DNA of 64,000 nt from DASQJL01 sp036380835 (GTDB lineage Bacteria > Eisenbacteria > RBG-16-71-46 > SZUA-252): the NCBI GenBank assembly GCA_036380835.1, contig DASVDZ010000069.1:53032-117031 (forward strand), read 5' to 3'. Numbering within the stretch: the stretch's first letter is position 1; every line of letters starts with the position of its first letter. Positions 31,391 to 39,763 of this stretch are shown here, piece after piece. The translations under genes and the position numbers were made by a program. The notes below the pieces were generated by a model. The model saw only the letters and a list, made by a program, of their open reading frames with translations, was not told where the DNA came from and searched no databases.

Positions 31391-31858
31391 ATGGACCCCG
31401 CGGTCCTGACCCAGCTCTTCCAGCTCAACCATCACGCGCTCCACCGAAACGTGGACGACCTGACGAACGACGACGCCTTGATCGCGCCGCACGCGGGCGG
31501 CAACTGCCTCAACTGGATCGTGGGGCACCTGGTGGCGAACCGAAACGCCGTCCTCGAGCGCGTGGGGGAGCCCCCGATCTGGACCGCGGAGGTGGCGGCG
31601 CGCTACGCGCGCGGGAGCGCCCCGATCCGGGGCGTGGGCGACGGGCGGCCGTTCGACCGCCTCATGGCCGATTTCGACGCCGCCCAGGAACGGATCGTCG
31701 GGGGCCTCGGCCGCATGGGCGACGCGGACCTCGCCCGGGCGGACGGCGACGGAACGGTCGCGGGGCGGCTCGCCTTCCTCCAGTTCCACGAGGCCTATCA
31801 CATCGGCCAGGCGGGGCTCCTCCGGCGCATCGCCGGCAAGGACGGGGCGATCCGCTAG
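31391..31858 (+). CDS. DinB family protein
   Basis: A 155-residue DinB-fold protein. Candidate metal ligands are the His in NWIVGHLVANRN and the two in FLQFHEAYHIGQAGLL, which matches the family C-terminal HxxxHxxQ pattern. GGGAGGCGAACCC precedes the ATG. Function unknown, as for the other two DinB proteins in the window. Confidence 0.87.
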   Translation: MDPAVLTQLFQLNHHALHRNVDDLTNDDALIAPHAGGNCLNWIVGHLVANRNAVLERVGEPPIWTAEVAARYARGSAPIRGVGDGRPFDRLMADFDAAQERIVGGLGRMGDADLARADGDGTVAGRLAFLQFHEAYHIGQAGLLRRIAGKDGAIR

Positions 31859-31882
31859 AGCGCGTCGGGCCCGCGGATGGTG

Positions 31883-31916
31883 TCGCCGGGAGCGGGCGCG
31901 AGTCGTATACTCGCGC
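31883..31916 (+). promoter_or_regulatory. Putative cydAB promoter with overlapping dyad
   Basis: TATACT (31906-31911, five of six -10) with a weak TCGCCG at the -35 position (31883-31888). The -10 sits in a perfect inverted repeat GCGCGAGT-CGTAT-ACTCGCGC (31896-31916), a likely operator. Downstream, GCGCGGG-GGCAAG-CCCGCGC (31921-31940) forms a 7-bp leader hairpin before the cydA ATG. Confidence 0.45.
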
Positions 31917-31962
31917 TCCGGCGCGGGGGCAAGCCCGCGCGCCTTCGTCACGAGGGTCGCTC

Positions 31963-33330
31963 ATGGACGACGCGCTCGCCGTACATCGCCTCCACTTCGC
32001 CTTCACCGTCACCTTCCACTATCTCTTTCCGCAGCTCACGATGGGGCTCTCGCTCCTCCTCGTCATCCTGAAGTCGTGCGCGCTCAAGACCCGGGATCCG
32101 CGCTTCGACGCCGCGGCGCGATTCTGGGCGAAGATCTTCGGCATCAATTTCGCCATGGGCGTCGTGACCGGCATCCCGATGGAGTTCCAGTTCGGCACGA
32201 ACTGGTCCGACTTCGCGAAGGCGGCGGGCGGCGTGATCGGACAGACCCTCGCGATGGAGGGCGTCTTCTCCTTCTTCCTCGAGTCCTCGTTCCTCGGCCT
32301 CTTCCTCTTCGGCGAGAAGCGGCTCACCCCGCTCGGGCACTGGTTCGCCGCCTTCCTCGTCTTCCTCGGGTCGTGGCTCTCGGGGTACTTCATCGTCGCG
32401 ACCGACGCCTGGATGCAACACCCGGTCGGGCACGCGGTGCTGCCGAGCGGCGAGATCGCGCTCCAGAGCTTCACGGCGCTTCTCTTCAATCCGTGGGCGC
32501 TCTGGCAGTACGCGCACAACATGAACGGCGCCGTCGTCACCGCCTGTTTCGTCATGGCGAGCGTCGGCGCGTTCTACGTCCTCACGCGGCGCCACGAGGA
32601 GATGGGGCGGCTTTTCGTGCGGGTCGGCGTGATCGTCGGAGCGATCGCGTCCCTGACGCAGCTCCTCCCGACGGGAGACGGCCAGGGCCGGATGGTCGCG
32701 CGCCATCAGCCGGTCACGCTGGCGGCCATGGAGGGGCTCTTCCACACCGAGCGGGGCGCGCCGCTCGCGATCATCGGCCAGCCGGACGTGGAGCGCCAGC
32801 GGCTCGACAACCCGATCGTGATCCCGCGGATGCTGAGCTTCCTCACGTACCAAAGATGGACGCACGAGATCCGGGGGTTGAATCACTTCGCGCGGGACCG
32901 TTGGCCCGACAACGTGCCGCTCCTCTACTACGCGTACCACGTGATGGTGGGCCTGGGGACGATCTTCATCGCGACCTACGGGCTCGCGCTCCTCCTCCTC
33001 CTGCGCGGCGCGCTGTTCCGCGCGCGCTGGATGCTCTGGATCCTGATGCTGGCGCTGCCGTTTCCGTACATCGCGAACACGGCCGGATGGATCACCGCCG
33101 AGGTCGGCCGCCAGCCGTGGCTCGTCTACGATCTCCTGCGCACGGCGGACGGCTATTCGAGAAACGTGTCGGCCGGAAACGGCCTCTTCACGCTGATCGG
33201 CTTCATGGGTCTCTACACGGTCCTCGGCATCCTCTTCCTCTTCCTCGTGCGGCGCGAGATCGAGCGGGGGCCCGATCCCGCGACCGCGCGGTCCGGCGCC
33301 GGCGCCCCGGCCGCCGGGACGGGGGGTTGA
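31963..33330 (+). CDS. cydA: Cytochrome bd-type quinol oxidase subunit I
   Basis: A 455-residue, nine-helix subunit that oxidises quinol and holds haems b558, b595 and d. Haem-ligand regions are visible: the N-terminal VHRLHFAFTVTFHYLFP, then AMEGVFSFFLESSFLG, and the GRQPW signature (EVGRQPWLVYD). The Q-loop is short, as in the cyanide-insensitive (CIO-like) branch. It allows respiration at low oxygen or under oxidative or nitrosative stress. It overlaps the possible TTG start of cydB and is clearly co-transcribed with it. Confidence 0.96.
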   Translation: MDDALAVHRLHFAFTVTFHYLFPQLTMGLSLLLVILKSCALKTRDPRFDAAARFWAKIFGINFAMGVVTGIPMEFQFGTNWSDFAKAAGGVIGQTLAMEGVFSFFLESSFLGLFLFGEKRLTPLGHWFAAFLVFLGSWLSGYFIVATDAWMQHPVGHAVLPSGEIALQSFTALLFNPWALWQYAHNMNGAVVTACFVMASVGAFYVLTRRHEEMGRLFVRVGVIVGAIASLTQLLPTGDGQGRMVARHQPVTLAAMEGLFHTERGAPLAIIGQPDVERQRLDNPIVIPRMLSFLTYQRWTHEIRGLNHFARDRWPDNVPLLYYAYHVMVGLGTIFIATYGLALLLLLRGALFRARWMLWILMLALPFPYIANTAGWITAEVGRQPWLVYDLLRTADGYSRNVSAGNGLFTLIGFMGLYTVLGILFLFLVRREIERGPDPATARSGAGAPAAGTGG

Positions 33331-33335
33331 CGACG

Positions 33336-34382
33336 ATGGAAACGCTCTGGTTCTGGCTCGTCGCGATCATGATCGTGATGTACGTGATCTTCGACGGCTT
33401 CGACATCGGCGCGGGCGTCGTCCACCTCTTCGTCGCGCGAACGCCCGAAGAGCGCGCCGCCGTGCTCCGGACGATCGGTCCGGTGTGGGACGGGAACGAG
33501 GTCTGGCTCCTCGCCGCGGGCGGTACGCTCTACTTCGCCTTTCCGGCGCTCTACGCTTCGTCGTTCAGCGGGTTCTACCTGCCGCTCATGATGGTGCTCT
33601 GGCTCCTGATCCTCCGCGGCCTCGCGATCGAGCTCCGGAACCAGATCGAGGGCGCGGTCTGGAAGCCGCTCTGGGACGGCGTCTTCGCGATCTCGAGCAC
33701 GCTCCTCGCGGTCTTCTTCGGCGCCGCGCTCGGGAACGTCGTGCGCGGCGTGCCGCTCGACGAGTCGGGCCGGTTCTTCGAGCCGCTCTGGACGAATTTC
33801 CGCCCCGGGCCGGACGCCGGGATCCTCGACTGGTACACGGTCCTCGTCGGGCTGACCGCGCTCGCCGCGCTCGCGATGCACGGGGCGCTCTGGGTCGCGC
33901 TCAAGACGCCGGAGCCGATCGCCGGGCGCGCTCGCGCGGCGGCGGGGGGCGCCTGGTGGGGCGCCCTGGCCCTGACCGGGGTCATCACGGTGATGACCCT
34001 CCGGCTCCAGCCGCAGGTGCCGGCGAATCTCGCGCGGTGGCCCGTGGGAGCCGCGCTGCCGGCGATCGCCGTGGCGGGGCTCTTCGGCGCGCGGTGGTTC
34101 GCGGCGCGCCGGGCGGTGGGGAACGCGTTCCTCGCCTCCTCGACCTACCTCGCGGGGCTCCTGGCGAGCGCCGCGTTCGGCCTCTACCCCTACGTCCTCC
34201 CGGCGATTACCGACCCAGCCCTCGGGCTCACGGTGCACGGCACCGCCGCTCCGGCGTACGGGCTCCGGATCGGCCTCGTCTGGTGGACGGTGGGGATGGC
34301 GCTCGTGGCGGTCTACTTCACGTTCGTCTACCGGCTCTTCGCCGGCAGGGTATCGCTCGAGCCCGAATCGGGCGGCCACTAG
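33336..34382 (+). CDS. cydB: Cytochrome bd-type quinol oxidase subunit II
   Basis: A 348-residue partner of CydA with about eight to nine helices. It begins METLWFWLVAIMIVMYVIFD and continues GFDIGAGVVHLF and GPVWDGNEVWLLAAGGTLYFAFP, the family signature. ATG 33336 is chosen; an in-frame TTG at 33327 would overlap the cydA stop by 3 nt. No cydX-like small gene was found in the 33 nt before the SDR gene. Confidence 0.96.
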   Translation: METLWFWLVAIMIVMYVIFDGFDIGAGVVHLFVARTPEERAAVLRTIGPVWDGNEVWLLAAGGTLYFAFPALYASSFSGFYLPLMMVLWLLILRGLAIELRNQIEGAVWKPLWDGVFAISSTLLAVFFGAALGNVVRGVPLDESGRFFEPLWTNFRPGPDAGILDWYTVLVGLTALAALAMHGALWVALKTPEPIAGRARAAAGGAWWGALALTGVITVMTLRLQPQVPANLARWPVGAALPAIAVAGLFGARWFAARRAVGNAFLASSTYLAGLLASAAFGLYPYVLPAITDPALGLTVHGTAAPAYGLRIGLVWWTVGMALVAVYFTFVYRLFAGRVSLEPESGGH

Positions 34383-34415
34383 CCCGCCGCTCGCGCGACG
34401 GAGGGGGAGGAATCG

Positions 34416-35192
34416 ATGGGGAGCGGGCGGGTCGGGGGCAAGGCCGCGATCGTGACGGGCGGGGCGCGGGGCATTGGCGCGGCGGTCTGTTGCCTCCTCG
34501 CGACCCACGGCGCGTCGGTCCTCGTGACCGACGTGCTCGACGAGGAAGGGGAGGCGACGGCCGCGGCCATCCGGGCGGCCGGCGGGAGCGCGTTCTACCT
34601 CCATCACGACGTCTCGAGCGAGCCCGAGTGGGCCCTCGCCGTCGGAGAGGCGGTCCGGCGCTTCGGTGGCCTCCACGTGCTGGTCAACAACGCGGCGATC
34701 GCGCGGGACCAGGACGTCGAGACGGAGACGCTCGAGGGATGGAACCGCCTGCTCGCGATCAATCTCACCGGCACCTGGCTCGGCATGAAGACCGCGGCGC
34801 CGGCGATGCGGCGCGCCGGAGGGGGATCGATCGTCAACGTGGCCTCGATCTACGGGACGATCGGCGGGAACGGCGCCGCCGCCGCCTACCACGCCTCGAA
34901 GGGCGCCATGCGCACGATGACCAAGAACGCCGCGATCCGCTACGCGAAGGAGGGGATCCGCGTGAACTCGGTGCACCCCGCGTTCATCGAGACCCCGATG
35001 ATCGCCCCGTTCATGAAGACGCCCGACGGGAAGCCGAGCGACATGGCGCGGTGGATCGAGGCGATGACGCCCCTCGGCCGCGTCGGAACGCCCGACGAGG
35101 TGGCGAACGCGATCGTGTTCCTGTCGAGCGACGAGTCGTCCTACGTGACCGGATCCGAGGTCTACGTGGACGGAGGTTGGACCGCGGCCTGA
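34416..35192 (+). CDS. Short-chain dehydrogenase/reductase (SDR, classical)
   Basis: A 258-residue classical SDR. Cofactor motif TGGARGIG (~residues 15-22); Asp in LVTDVLDEEG at the end of strand 2 favours NAD(H). NNAAIARDQD follows, then catalytic Ser in VNVASIYG and Tyr/Lys in YHASKGAM. The C-terminal FLSSDESSYVTGSEVYVDGG is typical of the FabG / 3-alpha-hydroxysteroid / cyclopentanol dehydrogenase group. Substrate unknown. GGGGGAGGAATCG precedes the ATG. Confidence 0.92.
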   Translation: MGSGRVGGKAAIVTGGARGIGAAVCCLLATHGASVLVTDVLDEEGEATAAAIRAAGGSAFYLHHDVSSEPEWALAVGEAVRRFGGLHVLVNNAAIARDQDVETETLEGWNRLLAINLTGTWLGMKTAAPAMRRAGGGSIVNVASIYGTIGGNGAAAAYHASKGAMRTMTKNAAIRYAKEGIRVNSVHPAFIETPMIAPFMKTPDGKPSDMARWIEAMTPLGRVGTPDEVANAIVFLSSDESSYVTGSEVYVDGGWTAA

Positions 35193-35260
35193 CCGCGGAG
35201 GTTCGAGGCGCGGATCGCGGGCATCGGAGCCCTTGGCCGCGCCATACCGTGGGGGAAACG

Positions 35261-36046
35261 ATGAAACGTGGAACGCCGCTCGCCATCGTCCTGGCGGGCC
35301 TCCTGGGAGCCGGCTGCGCCGCGGTTCCGCCGCAGCACGTCGGCGTGCTCGAGACCTTCGGCAAGGTGCACGACGAGACGTGGGGCCCGGGGCTCCACGC
35401 CTGGGCGCCGTGGCTCGGCGTCCATCGGATCAACTGCCGCACGCAACAGATCGAGGAGCGGACCTCGACCCCGACGAGCCAGGGGCTCCTCGTCGGCCTC
35501 GACGTCAGCGTCGTCTACCACGCCGAGCCGACGATGGCGAAGGAGGTCTTCTCCCGATACGGCGGCGTCGAAGGCGTCGTGCAGACGGTCCTCGTTCCCG
35601 AGTTCCGCTCGGTGATCCGCGACGTGACCGCGGGTTTCGACGCCGTCGATCTCTACTCGTCGCGCCGCTCCGAGATCTCCACGCAGATGCTCTCCGACAT
35701 CCAGGCGCGGATGAAGGGGCGCGGGATCGCGGTCGAGGCGATGCTGCTCCGGAACATCCAGCTCCCCGAGCAGATCTCCAGGGCGGTCGAGGCGAAGCTC
35801 GCCGCGGATCAGCAGGCGCAGCAGATGGAGTTCGTCCTAAGGAAGGAGCAGAAGGAGGCGGAGCGGAAGCGGATCGAGGCGCAGGGGATCGCGGACTTCC
35901 AGCGGATCGTCACCGCCGGCATCTCCCCGGCGCTCCTCACGTGGAAGGGGATCGAGGCGACCGAGCACCTGGCGACGTCGCCCAATTCGAAGGTCATCGT
36001 GGTGGGCGGGAAGGACGGCCTTCCCGTGATCCTGAACTCCCCGTAG
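35261..36046 (+). CDS. SPFH/prohibitin-like lipoprotein
   Basis: A 261-residue band-7 (SPFH) protein. A lipoprotein signal peptide ends at Cys19 (LLGAGC). The SPFH domain starts at PQHVGVLETFGKVHDETWGPGLHAWAPW and includes TSQGLLVGLDVSVVYHAEPT and a prohibitin-type helix (KGRGIAVEAMLLRNIQLPEQ). It continues into a coiled coil rich in Gln/Glu/Lys (AKLAADQQAQQMEFVLRKEQ). Such proteins form large membrane rings that chaperone membrane proteases. Lipid anchoring instead of a TM helix is noteworthy. ATG 35261 follows GGGGGAAACG. Confidence 0.87.
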   Translation: MKRGTPLAIVLAGLLGAGCAAVPPQHVGVLETFGKVHDETWGPGLHAWAPWLGVHRINCRTQQIEERTSTPTSQGLLVGLDVSVVYHAEPTMAKEVFSRYGGVEGVVQTVLVPEFRSVIRDVTAGFDAVDLYSSRRSEISTQMLSDIQARMKGRGIAVEAMLLRNIQLPEQISRAVEAKLAADQQAQQMEFVLRKEQKEAERKRIEAQGIADFQRIVTAGISPALLTWKGIEATEHLATSPNSKVIVVGGKDGLPVILNSP

Positions 36047-36083
36047 GCGGCGGGCCGGGCGGGGCGCCGGCCGGGAGAGGGCG

Positions 36084-37088
36084 CTACTTGTCGTCGTCCT
36101 CGTCCTTCTCCTTGTCCTTCCCCGATTCGTCCCCGAAGCCGCCGACCCAGTTCCACTCGGCGCCTTCCTTCGGGTTGTCCTTGGTCTTCCGCTCGAGCTT
36201 GATCCGCCTCTCGACGGCCGGATCGAGCCGCTTGGCGATGATCCGGCTCACGATGCCTTCGATCCGCCGGATCTCGTCGGAGGGGGTCGCGTCGGGGCGA
36301 TACAGGTGGATCGTTCCCTGGAACGACCCCAGCTCCACGCGGCCCGAGCAGGTTCCGAGGCAGAACTGAAACCGGCGCCCCGCCTTGGTCTCGGAGAGCG
36401 TGACCGGGAAGCTCGACTCGAATTCCCCGGAGAACGTCGAGATGGCCACGGCCGCGTTGGCGGCCCTGGGAACGGCCACGGCGACGTCGCCGTTGTGGCT
36501 GGTGAAGCGGTAGCAGCCCTTGTCGCCGATCGTTCCCTCGTAGCAGATCCCGCCGTTCACCGTCGAGACGTCGACACTGTCGGAGCGGACGCGGTAGACG
36601 TACGCGCTGCCATTCACGGTCTCCGCGTGCACCGCCCCGTCGGCCCCGCTCAGGGCGATGTCGTCGTTCACCGTGTTGAGACGGATGCGCTTCCGGCCTC
36701 CCTGGACGATGACGTCCCCGTGGACCGTCTCGACCTTCACCGCGCCCTCCGTCCCGGTGATGATCACGTCGGTGTGGATGCCCGAGACGTCGAGATCCAT
36801 CCAGGTCGGGACCGTGAGGCGGATGTCGGCGGTCCGGTCCGCCATCTCCTTCGAGTACGCCTTGACGAGGAGGACGTTCTCCGACGGCTCGACGATCACG
36901 CGGTCCTCGTCGGAGTAGTCGGCCAGGATCCGCACCGCGTTCTGGCTCCAGGTCTGGATGAACACCTCCCCGGCGTAGTCCGCGACGTTCAGCTGGACTC
37001 CCTTGGGGACGATCAGCGTGGTGTCCGCTCCCGCGGGGAGGTGGAACGCGGCGAGGGACGCGGCGAACGCGAGCGGTGCGAGGATCAT
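36084..37088 (-). CDS. Exported DUF4097-type beta-repeat protein with charged tail
   Basis: A 334-residue exported protein. Signal peptide ~1-21. The core repeats short beta-strands characteristic of DUF4097 (VKVETVHGDVIVQG, IRLNTVNDDIALSG, VHAETVNGSAYV, VDVSTVNGGICYEG), predicting a right-handed beta-solenoid. Four Cys are scattered in the second half (GICYEG, DKGCYRF, FQFCLGTCSG). The C-terminus is an acidic/basic tail ending DKEKDEDDDK. It lies 12 nt behind the anti-sigma gene and is the third gene of the ECF operon, so it may be the sensory or effector part of that stress circuit (inference). Confidence 0.8.
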   Translation of the reverse strand: MILAPLAFAASLAAFHLPAGADTTLIVPKGVQLNVADYAGEVFIQTWSQNAVRILADYSDEDRVIVEPSENVLLVKAYSKEMADRTADIRLTVPTWMDLDVSGIHTDVIITGTEGAVKVETVHGDVIVQGGRKRIRLNTVNDDIALSGADGAVHAETVNGSAYVYRVRSDSVDVSTVNGGICYEGTIGDKGCYRFTSHNGDVAVAVPRAANAAVAISTFSGEFESSFPVTLSETKAGRRFQFCLGTCSGRVELGSFQGTIHLYRPDATPSDEIRRIEGIVSRIIAKRLDPAVERRIKLERKTKDNPKEGAEWNWVGGFGDESGKDKEKDEDDDK

Positions 37089-37100
37089 CGGGCTCTTCCT

Positions 37101-37820
37101 CTATCGGGGCGCGCTTGCCAGCACGGTGGCGCGATTCAGGAGCTCCACCCTGCGTCGCACCGTGTCGTCGAGGTGCGCGCGCACATAGGGGTTATGGGGA
37201 TCGGCGTCCAGGGCGCGACGCGCCTCGTGGATCGCGACGTCGATGACGTTGAGGCTCTCTTCCAGCGTGCGAACGGTGCTGGGATCGAGTTGGTCGCGGG
37301 CGCCGGCCAGGATGCGGCGCAGCTCCTCCACGCCCTCGCCCACCTGGCCGGAGGCGGTCGCGATCGGGAGCGTCGGCGACGGGGCGGTCGAACGCGCCGC
37401 GAGCGCGGTCGAGAGCGGCTCGGCCGCGCGGCCCGGTCCGCGCGCCGTCATCGCGGCCTGGCGGAGGCCGGTCGTACGGGCGTACCAGACCGCGCCCCCG
37501 GAGACGATCGCGATCGCGAGGCACGCGGCGGCGAGCTGGGGCAGCGAGAAGGTGACGTGGCGTTCCGACCAGCCGGCGCGGCGGGCGCCGACCTCGGGGC
37601 GGGAAGGCGGGCCGAGGCGCGCCTCGATTCCGGGCCAGAGATCGGTCTCGGGCTCGATCGCGGGGAGCGCGCGCGCCTTGGCGACCACGAGGCGCAGGTC
37701 CTCCACGAACGCGGCGCACTCGGCGCAGGCCGCGAGGTGCTCCTCGAGGTCGCGGCGGATCGGACGGTCGAGCTCGCCGTCGACGTAGTCGGAGAGGAGG
37801 TCGGTAAAGCGGTCGCTCAT
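37101..37820 (-). CDS. Anti-sigma factor with zinc-finger (zf-HC2)
   Basis: A 239-residue, single-pass protein. The cytoplasmic N-terminus has the ZAS motif HLAACAECAAF (H-x3-C-x2-C) that holds the ECF sigma factor. After a Pro/Arg-rich linker a TM helix (~PQLAAACLAIAIVSGGAVWY) leads to a periplasmic helical domain (VRTLEESLNVIDVAIHEARR). It directly follows its sigma factor (13 nt). Loss of zinc or thiol oxidation, or a periplasmic signal, could release the sigma factor. Confidence 0.9.
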   Translation of the reverse strand: MSDRFTDLLSDYVDGELDRPIRRDLEEHLAACAECAAFVEDLRLVVAKARALPAIEPETDLWPGIEARLGPPSRPEVGARRAGWSERHVTFSLPQLAAACLAIAIVSGGAVWYARTTGLRQAAMTARGPGRAAEPLSTALAARSTAPSPTLPIATASGQVGEGVEELRRILAGARDQLDPSTVRTLEESLNVIDVAIHEARRALDADPHNPYVRAHLDDTVRRRVELLNRATVLASAPR

Positions 37821-37833
37821 CGGTTCGCTCCGT

Positions 37834-38388
37834 TCATCGATTCAAGTGCTGTCTCAGGATCATTCGCGCGCGGTGGAGCTGGGCCTTCGTCGTTCCCGAC
37901 GTGATCCCCATCATCTCCGCGATTTCCTCGTGTTTGAACCCCTCCACGTCGTGGAGCACGAACACGATCCGCGCGCCCTCGGGCAGTTTGGAGACCGCGC
38001 GCTCGAAGTCCATGCCGAGGTCCGACGTGGCGGGTCGGGCCGGCACCAGCTCGAGCGCGGAGTCGTCGTCCTTGATCCGCCCCCGCTCGATCCGGAGCGC
38101 GTTCCTCCGGTGGAGGATGACGCTCACCGCGACCCGGTGAAGCCAGGTGCCGAACGCGGCCTCGCCGCGAAACGTTCCGATCTTCTCCCACACCCGGACG
38201 AACACGTCCTGGGTGAGCTCGTGGGCGTGATCCCCCCCGAGCATCCGGCGCGCCAATCCGAGCACGCGCGCCACGTGCGCCCGGTAGAGGCGCTCGAAGG
38301 CGCGCGTGTCGCCGTTTTGGGCGCGTGCCACATCGACCCGTTCGCCGGTCTCGGGCACCGTATTCAAGAGCGTAGTCGGTGCGGTCAC
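37834..38388 (-). CDS. ECF-type RNA polymerase sigma factor
   Basis: An RpoE-like sigma factor of ~184 residues. Region sigma-2 is FERLYRAHVARVLGLARRML then DVFVRVWEKIGTFRG, and sigma-4 is LPEGARIVFVLHDVEGFKHE followed by IAEMMGITSGTTKAQLHRAR. GTG 38388 is the most likely start, giving normal ECF length; GTG 38400 is an alternative and the open frame continues much further without family similarity. Cognate anti-sigma and a DUF4097 protein follow; another DUF4097 gene is divergent. Targets probably include the divergent promoter region. Confidence 0.9.
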   Translation of the reverse strand: MTAPTTLLNTVPETGERVDVARAQNGDTRAFERLYRAHVARVLGLARRMLGGDHAHELTQDVFVRVWEKIGTFRGEAAFGTWLHRVAVSVILHRRNALRIERGRIKDDDSALELVPARPATSDLGMDFERAVSKLPEGARIVFVLHDVEGFKHEEIAEMMGITSGTTKAQLHRARMILRQHLNR

Positions 38389-38640
38389 CCCTGTCCCCAC
38401 GAGCGCTGCGTGCAACGGTTTGGATCGGGGCGGACCGTCGAAGGTTGAAACATCGGATTCCCCCGCCGAGTAGTTTACGGGGCGGGGGTCGCCCCGCCAA
38501 CCAAAGCCGGCCCGTCGTTGTCTCAGGGGATGCCGTACCGCGGCCAACCCCTGGTCGCGCTCGTGCCAGACGGGGGGTCCCCTTCGGGGGGCCCTCCGAT
38601 CGAACCCACGGCCCGCAGTCGATGGAAAGGAGCCTTTCCC
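38389..38640. other. Divergent regulatory region between the ECF sigma gene and a DUF4097 gene
   Basis: These 252 nt hold no gene. A relatively AT-rich patch at ~38435-38480 (ggttgaaacatcgg ... agtagttta) is the best place for the divergent promoters, but I could not fix a sigma-70 or ECF consensus. GGTCCCC-TTCG-GGGGGCC (38576-38593) forms a UUCG-capped hairpin in the rightward leader. An AAAGGAG ribosome-binding site precedes 38641. Confidence 0.4.
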
Positions 38641-39753
38641 ATGCCCGCCCACCGTCGCGCTTTGGCGTCCCGTCTCCCGGGGGCGCTCCGCCGCATTCCC
38701 CGGATCGGCGTCGCGCTCGCAGCGGTGATGGCCGCCGCCGCCTTTTCGCCGGTCTCCGCCTCGCCGAGCGGCGCGGGCCAGAGGACGATCGCCGGCGACG
38801 ACATCGCCGTACACAACCTGGTCGGCCACCTCACCGTCCGGCCCGGGACCGGGTCCGCGGTGGTCGCCGAGATCACGACGGCGGGGAAGGACGCCGACCG
38901 CCTGCGGGTCGAGCAGGGCGTCCTGCGCGGGCGCCCGACGCTCCGCGTGATCTACCCCTCGGACCGGATCCGGGTCGATGGAATGGGGCCGTCCTCGTCC
39001 ACGACGCTGCGGGTCCGGGACGACGGGACGCTCGACGTCGAGTCGGGCGAGGGGCGGAAGGTGACGCTGAGCGGGCGCGGATCGGGGCTCGACGCGCGCG
39101 CGGACATCGTCCTCACGGTCCCGCGGGGGAAGCGCGTCTCGATCTACTGGGGCGAGGGGAAGGGCGACGCCTCGGACGTCGACGCGGATCTCCGGATCGA
39201 CGGTGCCTCGTTCGAGGTGGCGGCGCGCGGCAGCCGGGGCTCGCTCACGATCGAGGTCGGATCGGGGAGCGTGAGCGTGGAGCGCGCCACCGGGACGGTG
39301 GACGTGGAGACCGGCTCGGGCGACGTCGAGCTCCGCGACGTGCGCGGCGACGGGCTCAAGGTGGAAACGGGGTCCGGACGGATCGACGCGCACGCCATCG
39401 AGACGGCGCGGCTCGAGCTCGAAACGGGCTCGGGCGACGTTCGCGCGGAGTCGGTGCGCGCGCCCCGCGCCTCGCTCACGACCGGGTCGGGAGCGATCAG
39501 CATGCGCTTGGATGGCGACGCCGACGACCTGGCGCTCGAGTCGGGGAGCGGCGACGTGACGCTGGTCGTGCCCCGCGCGTTCGGCGCCGCCGTTCACTTC
39601 GAGACCGGAAGCGGCGACATCGATTCGAACGTCCCGATCGAGGTCCGCTCGCGCGACCGCCGCGAGATCGACGGCTCGATCGGCGACGGCCGCGGACGCC
39701 TGAACGTCGAAACCGGTTCGGGCAGCATCACGATCCGCCGCCCGGAGGCGTAG
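38641..39753 (+). CDS. Exported DUF4097 protein with ETGSGD solenoid repeats
   Basis: A 370-residue exported protein. The signal peptide is preceded by a long basic N-region (~1-42). The first half is beta-rich. The second half (~200-370) carries eight copies of a motif close to VETGSGDV at ~20-25 residue spacing (VEVGSGSV, VETGSGDV, VETGSGRI, LETGSGDV, LTTGSGAI, LESGSGDV, FETGSGDI, VETGSGSI), a textbook DUF4097 beta-solenoid. It is divergent from the ECF sigma gene and is probably in the same regulon. Role unknown; binding of ligand or surface attachment is possible. Confidence 0.85.
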   Translation: MPAHRRALASRLPGALRRIPRIGVALAAVMAAAAFSPVSASPSGAGQRTIAGDDIAVHNLVGHLTVRPGTGSAVVAEITTAGKDADRLRVEQGVLRGRPTLRVIYPSDRIRVDGMGPSSSTTLRVRDDGTLDVESGEGRKVTLSGRGSGLDARADIVLTVPRGKRVSIYWGEGKGDASDVDADLRIDGASFEVAARGSRGSLTIEVGSGSVSVERATGTVDVETGSGDVELRDVRGDGLKVETGSGRIDAHAIETARLELETGSGDVRAESVRAPRASLTTGSGAISMRLDGDADDLALESGSGDVTLVVPRAFGAAVHFETGSGDIDSNVPIEVRSRDRREIDGSIGDGRGRLNVETGSGSITIRRPEA

Positions 39754-39763
39754 GGGGCCGGCG

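Noticed and set aside
33485..36046. An 853-codon frame joining cydB, SDR and the SPFH lipoprotein regions
   Set aside because: Only the last 261 codons (from 35261) form a family protein with its own ribosome-binding site and lipoprotein signal. The rest is out of frame with cydB and the SDR.
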